From positions 1 through 64,000 of the forward strand of contig JAFRHG010000028.1 of the NCBI GenBank assembly GCA_017433375.1: a stretch of 64,000 nt of DNA, given 5' to 3'. This DNA is from Bacillota bacterium. Lineage in GTDB: Bacteria > Bacillota > Clostridia > Peptostreptococcales > Anaerovoracaceae. A model generated the notes under the pieces. The model was not told the origin of the DNA and ran no database searches. It saw nothing but the letters and a program-made list of their open reading frames with translations. Shown piece after piece: positions 58,461 through 64,000 of the stretch (position 1 is its first letter; each line of letters starts with the position of its first letter). The position numbers were made by a program, and so were the translations under genes.

Positions 58461-59016
58461 TCCCCAGAAGACCGATCTCCGCCGCGTAGGGACGCATTCC
58501 TTCAATGCAGATCTCCGCCACTTCCCGCACTTCCATACCCAAGCGGTCGCATCCGTCCTGGATCAGCTCCCGGTCGCATTTGGCAGCGAAGCGCTTGTCT
58601 TTGTACTTCTTCATCAGGCTCTTGACGGTCAGATCCTGGATGCCGTGGGGCCGCATGCGGGCGCAGGCCTGGATGATGCCCGTCAGCTCATCGACGGTGT
58701 ACAGGGATTTCTCCATGTTAGTCAGAGGCTCCACATCGTTGATGAGGCCGTAACCGTGGGAAAGGATCGCCCGGACCTCCTCCGGCTCCAGCCCCGCTTC
58801 AAGAAGCGGCTCCTCCGTATGCAGCAGGTGCTCCTCCGGATACTGCTCGTAGTCGTAATCGTGGAGATAGCCGATGGCCATCCAGTGGTCCTTATCCTCT
58901 CCGAAGTGCTCCGCCATGGCCCCCATGGATGCCATGACGTTCATGGCGTGGATGCGCAGGTGCTCTTCCTGCACCGCCGCATCGTTCAGTTCCTTTGCCC
59001 TTTCCAGTGTGATCAT
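58450..59016 (-). CDS. HD-superfamily predicted hydrolase
   Basis: 188 aa. Metal-binding pattern: His in LRIHAMNVMA near residue 23, HD in GYLHDYDYEQYP near 52 and later histidines (HTEEPLLEAG, SHGYG). The family (COG2316-like) is uncharacterised; a phosphohydrolase acting on nucleotides is usual for this fold. ATG 59016 has GGAGG upstream. It follows the AlkD-like gene by 16 bp on the same strand. Confidence 0.82.
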   Translation of the reverse strand: MITLERAKELNDAAVQEEHLRIHAMNVMASMGAMAEHFGEDKDHWMAIGYLHDYDYEQYPEEHLLHTEEPLLEAGLEPEEVRAILSHGYGLINDVEPLTNMEKSLYTVDELTGIIQACARMRPHGIQDLTVKSLMKKYKDKRFAAKCDRELIQDGCDRLGMEVREVAEICIEGMRPYAAEIGLLGTEG

Positions 59017-59032
59017 TGTCCCGTCCTCCTTT

Positions 59033-59722
59033 TCATTTCCGTATCTTCAGGCTCTTCAGGTATGCCTTCTGTTCTTCTGTGATCCTCCTGCTCTCCACCG
59101 CCTTCTGAATGGCCTTGTTGTGGGTCCAGACATCCAGCCTGCCTTCCTCGATGCAGGGCAGCACCGTCTCGTACTGCTTGGCCAGGGCCGTGGCGAAATA
59201 CCAGGCGATCATCATGTTGATGTAGTACTCCTCCGACCTGACGGCGGCGACCATGTCCGGGTACTCCCGCCTGAAGTCCTCATCGAGGAAGTGCTGCATC
59301 AGCATGCCGATGGCGAATCGCACCGTATAGACCTCATCCGATCCGATCCACTCCCGGATGCAGGAAAGCAGACGCTCCCGGTTTCGCCGAAAGACCTTCG
59401 GGGAAAGCTGGTCGCAGGTGGCCCAGTTGTCGATATAGGGCAGGAAGCGCTGCACCTCCCCCAGACACCGGTCCACATCCTTCATCTCGGAGAGCAGGAA
59501 AGCGTGAAGCTGGTTCTCGTCGAAATACCGATGGGGAAGTTCGCCCAGAAAGGCATCCGCCCCGCCCTCCTTCATCAGTTCTTTGGCGTAACCGCGCAGG
59601 GCCGGCGTACGGGTGCCAATGACCCGGTCCGGGTCCACGGTGGGAATCAGCTTGAGCTGAAATTCCCGGTAACTCTCATCCTGCATCTGAAACAGTCTCT
59701 CCCGGATCTCCTCTGCTGCCAT
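59033..59722 (-). CDS. DNA alkylation repair (AlkD-like HEAT-repeat) protein
   Basis: 229 aa, nearly all helical. The IGTRTPALRGYAKEL start, DNWATCDQLSPKVF, SDEVYTVRFAIGMLM and the YYINMMIAWYFATALAKQYE block match the COG4912 family of HEAT-like DNA glycosylases. Base excision of alkylated purines is expected but not shown for this branch. ATG 59722 follows AAGGAAAG; the frame can start at 59749. Confidence 0.85.
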   Translation of the reverse strand: MAAEEIRERLFQMQDESYREFQLKLIPTVDPDRVIGTRTPALRGYAKELMKEGGADAFLGELPHRYFDENQLHAFLLSEMKDVDRCLGEVQRFLPYIDNWATCDQLSPKVFRRNRERLLSCIREWIGSDEVYTVRFAIGMLMQHFLDEDFRREYPDMVAAVRSEEYYINMMIAWYFATALAKQYETVLPCIEEGRLDVWTHNKAIQKAVESRRITEEQKAYLKSLKIRK

Positions 59723-59861
59723 GTTCTTTCCTTCCCCTGCTGCCATCATCTATCCTTCCGTTCTTCTGCCCAGGCAGGCGGCCGCGCCGGCCTGCGGATA
59801 CATCTTATCACAGGTTCCCCGCCGTGACACGGCAAATCGCAGAATTGACTCCCCGGGCGTC

Positions 59862-59890
59862 TTGAACCCGGCTCCCCTTTTGAGTATAAT
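59862..59890 (+). promoter_or_regulatory. Promoter of the DHH phosphoesterase gene
   Basis: TTGAAC (59862-59867), 17-bp spacer, TATAAT (59885-59890). Confidence 0.7.
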
Positions 59891-59919
59891 ATGAAGCAGA
59901 AAGACAAGGAGGAACGAAC

Positions 59920-60852
59920 ATGGAAAATACCCGCCGACTAGTGACAAGAAGTGATTTTGACGGCCTGGCCTGCGCGATGATGCTGAAGGAGCTGGACATG
60001 ATCGATGAGATCAAATTCGTCCATCCCAAGGACGTGCAGGACGGAAAGATCGAGCTGTCCAAGAACGATATTACGACAAACTTGCCCTATGACCCCCGCG
60101 TCGGTCTTGCCTTTGACCACCACGAATCCGAGGTCGACCGGCTGAAGGCGGTGGAGACAGGCGGCAAACTGATCATCGATGAGAACGCGAAGAGCGCCGC
60201 CCGCGTGGTCTACGATTACTTCGGCGGCAAGGACAAGTTCCCCCACATTTCCGAGGACCTGATGACGGCTGTGGACAAGGGAGACAGCGCGGATTTCACC
60301 ATCGATGAGATCCTTCACCCGGAGGGCTGGGTGCTGCTCCACTACCTCATGGATGCCCGTACGGGACTTGGCCGGTTCCACGATTTCCGGATCTCCAACT
60401 ATGGTCTGATGATGGAACTGATCGATTACTGCCTGGAGCACGATATCGATGAGATCCTGGAGCTGCCCGACGTCCGGGAGCGTGTGGACCTGTACTTTGA
60501 GCAGTCGGAGCTGTTCAAGGATCAGCTGCTGCGCCTGGCGAAGGTCTACGACAAAGTCGTCGTCCTGGATCTGCGTAATGAAGAGACCATCTACGCGGGT
60601 AACCGGTTCATGATCTACGCCCTCTACCCGGAGACGGAGATCTCCATCCACGTGGCCTGGGGATTCCGCAAGCAGAACACGGCGGTCATGATCGGCAAGT
60701 CCATCGTCAACAAGGCGTCGAACGCGGACATCGGCGAGCTCTGCCTGAAGTACGGCGGAGGCGGGCACCGGAACGCGGGCACCTGCCAGCTGGACAACGA
60801 CACCGTCGACAAGCAGCTTCCCGATATCATCCGGGCACTGAACGAGGCCTAG
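59920..60852 (+). CDS. DHH-family phosphoesterase
   Basis: 310 aa. N-terminal TRSDFDGLACAMML and FDHHESEVD carry the metal-binding aspartates and histidines of the DHH domain; the C-terminal GGGGHRNAGTCQ is the DHHA1 substrate loop. Members cleave short oligonucleotides, pAp, c-di-AMP or polyphosphate; the subtype cannot be fixed from sequence. There are no membrane segments, so it is not GdpP. ATG 59920 follows AAGGAGG. Single gene with its own promoter. Confidence 0.88.
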   Translation: MENTRRLVTRSDFDGLACAMMLKELDMIDEIKFVHPKDVQDGKIELSKNDITTNLPYDPRVGLAFDHHESEVDRLKAVETGGKLIIDENAKSAARVVYDYFGGKDKFPHISEDLMTAVDKGDSADFTIDEILHPEGWVLLHYLMDARTGLGRFHDFRISNYGLMMELIDYCLEHDIDEILELPDVRERVDLYFEQSELFKDQLLRLAKVYDKVVVLDLRNEETIYAGNRFMIYALYPETEISIHVAWGFRKQNTAVMIGKSIVNKASNADIGELCLKYGGGGHRNAGTCQLDNDTVDKQLPDIIRALNEA

Positions 60853-60859
60853 GCAGCGG

Positions 60860-61012
60860 TTACCTTACCTTCCCACTCTGCTTGTTCTCGTACATGATCC
60901 GGTCCGCGCGGGTCGCCGTATCCATGACGGAACGATCCGTCCGGGGATCGTAGACGGCGATGCCCTGGGCGAAATAGAACGGTATCAAACTATGCCGGGT
61001 TCGCTGCTTTTC
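60860..61012 (-). pseudogene. Remnant of a GGDEF-domain C-terminus
   Basis: A 50-codon minus-strand frame with no start codon in place begins right after the EAL gene's stop and ends at TAA (60860-60862). AVYDPRTDRSVMDTATRADR followed by IMYENKQSGK is the typical end of a diguanylate cyclase domain. The GGDEF core is absent. It is either debris of a lost cyclase or the displaced end of a longer ancestor of the EAL gene. Confidence 0.65.
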
Positions 61013-61013
61013 C

Positions 61014-62957
61014 TCAGCCTGCCCGGTCTTTTTTCGGGCCTTTTTTCAGGAACTCCCTCAGCCGCATGATGGGCACCGGGCGCGAATACCGGTATCCCTG
61101 CAGATAGGAGGCGGACATCTCCTGGCAGCGCTCCACGTCCACATCGTTTTCCACGCCCTCGTACAGGACGGAGTAATCCATCTCCCGGAACATGTGGGCC
61201 AGGTTCTCCACGATCTTCTCGGAGCGCTCGTCGCTCCCCGCAGCAATGACCATGGACCGGTCGAACTTGATGATGTCAAAGGGCAGTCCCATGATCCGTT
61301 CCATGTTGGAGTAGCCCGTGCCAAAGTCATCCAGGTAGAACCGAATCCCCTTCCGGCGCAGCTCCTCGATCTTTTCCTTCATGATCATGAAGTCCGCCTC
61401 GCTGCGGGACTCCGTCATCTCGATGGCGATCTGCTCGCCGGTAAGGCCGTTGCTTTCGATGATCCGGTCGATATCGTTACAGAAGTCTTCATCCTTGATC
61501 TCCAGCACAGACACGTTCACGCTGATTCGATCGATCTGGAAGCCCTCCTCCGTCAGGCGCCGGATCTCCTGACAGGTCTTATGGAGGATGATCTCCGTCA
61601 GCACATGGATGTATCCATACTGTTCCGCCAGAGGAATGAACTGATCCGGGTACACGATCCCCGTCTTATCCAGCTTCAGGCGCATGAGCGCCTCCGCCGT
61701 GTCGAACTGACCGGTCTGAAGGTTCATGACCGGCTGGCAGAAGGCCAGGACCCGCGGGTCCTCCAGATCCCTCTTGCTGTGGATATCCGCCAGTGCCTGG
61801 AGAATGTACTCGTTCCTATTGAACCGGGCCACGTCCTCCTCCCGTATCCGATGCACCGTGTTGTCCGGCAGGCTGCGGTGGATGCTCTGGATGAAGCTGA
61901 CGTATTCGTTCCTCCGGCTGATCTCCTCGATGGATTCGCCGATGACGATCTTATAGGGAAGATTGAACTTCTGATGCTCCTCCTGGAAGGCTTCCAGGAT
62001 CCTCCTGATCCGCTTCTCATAGTCCGGATTGCGGCGCTTGGGGACGAGCATGATCACCTGGCCGTTGCTGATCTGGAAGAGAACACAGCTGCGGAAAAAC
62101 CGCCCGGAAAACTGCCGGACCGACGCCCGGATCTCCTCGGGGAGTTCCTTCCCTTCCCCGTCGAATTCCGGAAGGTACATACTCAGGAAGATGAATTCCT
62201 CTTTCCGGGCGTAGAACGTCCTGACCATGTCCTCCATGGACCGGACATCCACCGTGCCCAGGGTCACATTGTAGGGATTGGAGTGCATGATGTACAGCAT
62301 GGCGATCACCGGCAGCACGAAGGTCATGGTGGTCAGGGAAGAATGGCCCAGGATCATCTGGATGACCCGGATCAGAATGGCGACGCCTATGGCGCCGTAG
62401 AAGCCGTACATGACCCGCCGGTACAGAAGGCCACGCACATGATACAGCAGCCCCAGCAGGAAAATGATGTACAGAGCGTAACCGATCAGGAAGATGCTCT
62501 CGCTGTAGATCACCGCACCGTCTTCCGCGGTGCGGACGCCGGCACCGGTGACCGTCCGGACAATATCGGCAGTCACGATGGCCGCAAACAGCAGAACGGA
62601 TGCGATGGCCACGACCCGCGCCTGCCTGTGCTCCATGTTGGACGCCTCGGTGATATAGAGGCCGAACAGGAAGAACACGTTAAAGATCATAGCATGGTAC
62701 AGAACATGCAGCACGTATATTGCCGTGTAGAATTCGGGATTCCTCTGCACCAGCAGGTGATGGAAGACCATGCTGACCACAGCGGCACAGACCAGAAGGG
62801 CAATAATGTTCAGGAAAATATACAGGGTGCGCGTACGGCTGACGTAAGACGTCATCAAAAGGACAACCACAACGGAACAGATGGCTATCACCGACACGTC
62901 GCCTGCAATGGAATAACTATCGATACTGTTCGCTGAGAAATGTTCCATTCGTTTCAT
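61014..62957 (-). CDS. Membrane-anchored EAL phosphodiesterase
   Basis: 647 aa. About eight membrane helices occupy residues 15-235; a degenerate cyclase-like region (about 250-380) lacks GGDEF; the EAL domain (about 390-640) has TAEALMRL, NVSVLEI, AIEMTES, LDDFGTGYSNMERI, IKFDRSM and YEGVE, so c-di-GMP hydrolysis residues are intact. The start is ATG 62957 or, with better ribosome-site spacing, 62948. A 6-bp dyad (62967-62984) lies between promoter and start. Confidence 0.88.
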   Translation of the reverse strand: MKRMEHFSANSIDSYSIAGDVSVIAICSVVVVLLMTSYVSRTRTLYIFLNIIALLVCAAVVSMVFHHLLVQRNPEFYTAIYVLHVLYHAMIFNVFFLFGLYITEASNMEHRQARVVAIASVLLFAAIVTADIVRTVTGAGVRTAEDGAVIYSESIFLIGYALYIIFLLGLLYHVRGLLYRRVMYGFYGAIGVAILIRVIQMILGHSSLTTMTFVLPVIAMLYIMHSNPYNVTLGTVDVRSMEDMVRTFYARKEEFIFLSMYLPEFDGEGKELPEEIRASVRQFSGRFFRSCVLFQISNGQVIMLVPKRRNPDYEKRIRRILEAFQEEHQKFNLPYKIVIGESIEEISRRNEYVSFIQSIHRSLPDNTVHRIREEDVARFNRNEYILQALADIHSKRDLEDPRVLAFCQPVMNLQTGQFDTAEALMRLKLDKTGIVYPDQFIPLAEQYGYIHVLTEIILHKTCQEIRRLTEEGFQIDRISVNVSVLEIKDEDFCNDIDRIIESNGLTGEQIAIEMTESRSEADFMIMKEKIEELRRKGIRFYLDDFGTGYSNMERIMGLPFDIIKFDRSMVIAAGSDERSEKIVENLAHMFREMDYSVLYEGVENDVDVERCQEMSASYLQGYRYSRPVPIMRLREFLKKGPKKDRAG

Positions 62958-62966
62958 TCCCCCTCA

Positions 62967-62984
62967 CAAGTACTCAGATACTTG
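62967..62984. promoter_or_regulatory. Dyad in the EAL gene leader
   Basis: CAAGTA (62967-62972) and TACTTG (62979-62984) separated by six bases, just upstream of the start codon; operator or RNA hairpin. Confidence 0.4.
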
Positions 62985-63216
62985 AGAAGAATAGTACAAT
63001 AGCATTATAACAAAAAACAGCGCCCGCGGTACAGGATAATTTTTCCACTCTGGCGCCGTTTTCCCTTGCTGTTTTTCTCTCCCCTTCTTCTCCGTCACCC
63101 GGGGATAGGCCCAGCAGATCGGCCGCGTATAGGGCGGCCCTGAATCCGATGGCTAGTCCTCCGCAGGAGTGTCCATGAAACACCACGCATTTATTCCACA
63201 GCTGTTCATGGTCCAT
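62974..63216 (-). pseudogene. Truncated FmdE-like gene
   Basis: 80 codons. The start MDHEQLWNKCVVFHGHSCGG and GLAIGFRAALYA match the N-terminal metal-binding block of the FmdE family (HGHxCPG, here HGHSCGG), which usually continues for 150-200 residues. After about residue 40 the sequence turns charged and then runs through the promoter of the EAL gene, so the rest of the domain is gone. It begins five bases after the M20 gene stop, as if once part of that operon. Confidence 0.6.
63004..63012 (-). promoter_or_regulatory. Extended -10 of the EAL gene
   Basis: Minus-strand TGT-TATAAT (TATAAT at 63004-63009), lying within the tail of the truncated FmdE-like frame; no good -35. Confidence 0.5.
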
Positions 63217-63220
63217 CTCA

Positions 63221-64000
63221 TCACCGCCTTTGGGGAGGATGGGCCCGCAGCTGCTCCACCGTCTCCAGCAGAAGCTTGGCGCCGCGGATCAGATCCTCTT
63301 CTTTCGTATCTTCCTGGGGCACGTGGCTTCTTCCGTCGATGCTGGGCACGAAGATCATCCCCGTGGGGACGCCTGCCTCCGCCAGCATACAGGCATCGTG
63401 CACCGCGCCGCTGTCCATGACGCGGTACGGGATGCCGGCCCTCTCCGCCGTCTGCCGGATCACCTCGCCTATTCCCTCGTCCAAAGGCAACGGTTCTGAG
63501 GAGGAGTGATCCCGGATCTGACAGGAGATTCCCCGGTCCATGGCGATCTGCCGGAAGCCGTGGGCGATCCGCTCGGTGTATCCGTCGATCTTTCCCTTAT
63601 CCCTGTTCCTGACCTCCATGGTGAAGCGGACGGTCTCCGGAATTACGTTGGAGCAGTTGGGCAGGGCCTCGATCTTGCCGATGGTCACCACCGTCCGTTT
63701 CTCCGGATCGGCGGCGACGGTCGCCTCCGCGGCCAGAATGCACTCCGCCGCTGCCGTCATCGCGTCAAACCGCTCATCCATAGGCGTTGCGCCGGCATGG
63801 TTTCCCACACCGGTCAGGGTCACCTCAAGGACGCGCATGCCGAAGATGGCATCCACGATGCCGATGGGGATCCCCGCCCGGTCGAGCACCGGACCCTGCT
63901 CGATATGCAATTCCAGCATGGCGGCAGCCTGGGAAAGATCCCAGGGAACGGGATCGAGGAACTGATGATCCGTCCCTCCTTCTGTTCCCAGTCCGGCCCT
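63221..64000 (-). CDS. M20-family amidohydrolase (N-carbamoyl-amino-acid/allantoate type), partial
   Basis: The frame is open to the window end; 259 C-terminal residues are visible. LELHIEQGPVLDRAGIPIGI with the metal-ligand Glu and His, NHAGATPMDERFDA at the dimer domain, GKIEALPNCSNVIPETVRFT and SGAVHDACMLAEAGVPTGMIF are signatures of the hydantoinase/carbamoylase branch (HyuC, AllC). It hydrolyses N-carbamoyl or ureido groups from amino acids or purine breakdown products; the substrate needs the missing N-terminus and neighbours. A CAAAGGCAA copy lies at 63482-63490. Confidence 0.88.
   Translation of the reverse strand, partial: RAGLGTEGGTDHQFLDPVPWDLSQAAAMLELHIEQGPVLDRAGIPIGIVDAIFGMRVLEVTLTGVGNHAGATPMDERFDAMTAAAECILAAEATVAADPEKRTVVTIGKIEALPNCSNVIPETVRFTMEVRNRDKGKIDGYTERIAHGFRQIAMDRGISCQIRDHSSSEPLPLDEGIGEVIRQTAERAGIPYRVMDSGAVHDACMLAEAGVPTGMIFVPSIDGRSHVPQEDTKEEDLIRGAKLLLETVEQLRAHPPQRR

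Overview
The window reads as chromosome of an anaerobic, GC-rich member of Clostridia (Bacillota). The grounds are pyruvate:ferredoxin oxidoreductase next to an NfnAB-type transhydrogenase, spoVG, a MurT/GatD-type pair, an IleRS of the type-2 kind, and amino-acid and dipeptide utilisation genes. The family is not certain; an amino-acid-fermenting Eubacteriales lineage is my inference. The first ~1.5 kb is visibly more AT-rich than the rest and is the end of an integrative element.

Layout. 1-1561: end of a mobile element, with the C-terminus of a probable ToxN/AbiQ toxin, a tyrosine integrase, phased short repeats and a 21-bp copy of a tRNA 3' end. 1658-2038: minus-strand tRNA operon Asn-Leu-fMet behind a near-consensus promoter. 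2055-5329: sfsA, a cysteine-peptidase-like protein, an alpha/beta hydrolase and an EamA exporter, overlapping or tightly spaced. 5345-5735: AT-rich intergenic island. 5794-12902: one redox operon (multi-cluster ferredoxin, PFOR, NfnA, NfnB) with promoter, paired operator-like dyads and terminator. 13108-16626: Kef-type antiporter and a TadZ/CpaE-like ATPase. 16739-22547: small exporter, FocA-type channel, FabF, LysR regulator, thioesterase and acyl-CoA ligase. 22841-28388: citrate synthase, nitrilase-like amidase, CoA-type Nudix, EamA exporter, P-loop protein and RlmN. 28407-33685: IleRS and an OmpR/histidine-kinase pair. 33857-41830: operon murC, half-GlmU, prs, pth, mfd, dapB. 41989-42300: spoVG. 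42382-51986: seven co-directional genes joining c-di-GMP turnover (GGDEF/EAL, HD-GYP), anti-sigma-type partner switching (STAS and a STAS-kinase-HATPase fusion), an ATP-grasp enzyme and MurT/GatD. 52272-56808: YfcC transporter and two convergent PepD dipeptidases. 56977-60852: MFS exporter, HD hydrolase, AlkD-like protein and DHH phosphoesterase. 60860-63216: GGDEF remnant, membrane EAL protein and truncated FmdE-like gene. 63221-64000: partial M20 amidohydrolase.

How the genes work together. Pyruvate oxidation reduces ferredoxin (PFOR). The multi-cluster protein and NfnAB could move those electrons to NADP. Peptide and amino-acid uptake (YfcC, PepD, M20) and citrate synthase feed the same metabolism. 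The 42-52 kb cluster looks like a signalling unit coupling c-di-GMP and phosphorylation-dependent partner switching to cell-envelope assembly.

The most unusual signals are: a 9-bp word (CAAAGGCAA) occurring about 19 times on both strands, in all reading frames and between genes; a GatD homologue lacking both glutaminase catalytic residues; the STAS-kinase-HATPase fusion; in-frame minisatellites in neighbouring genes; and several apparently leaderless genes.
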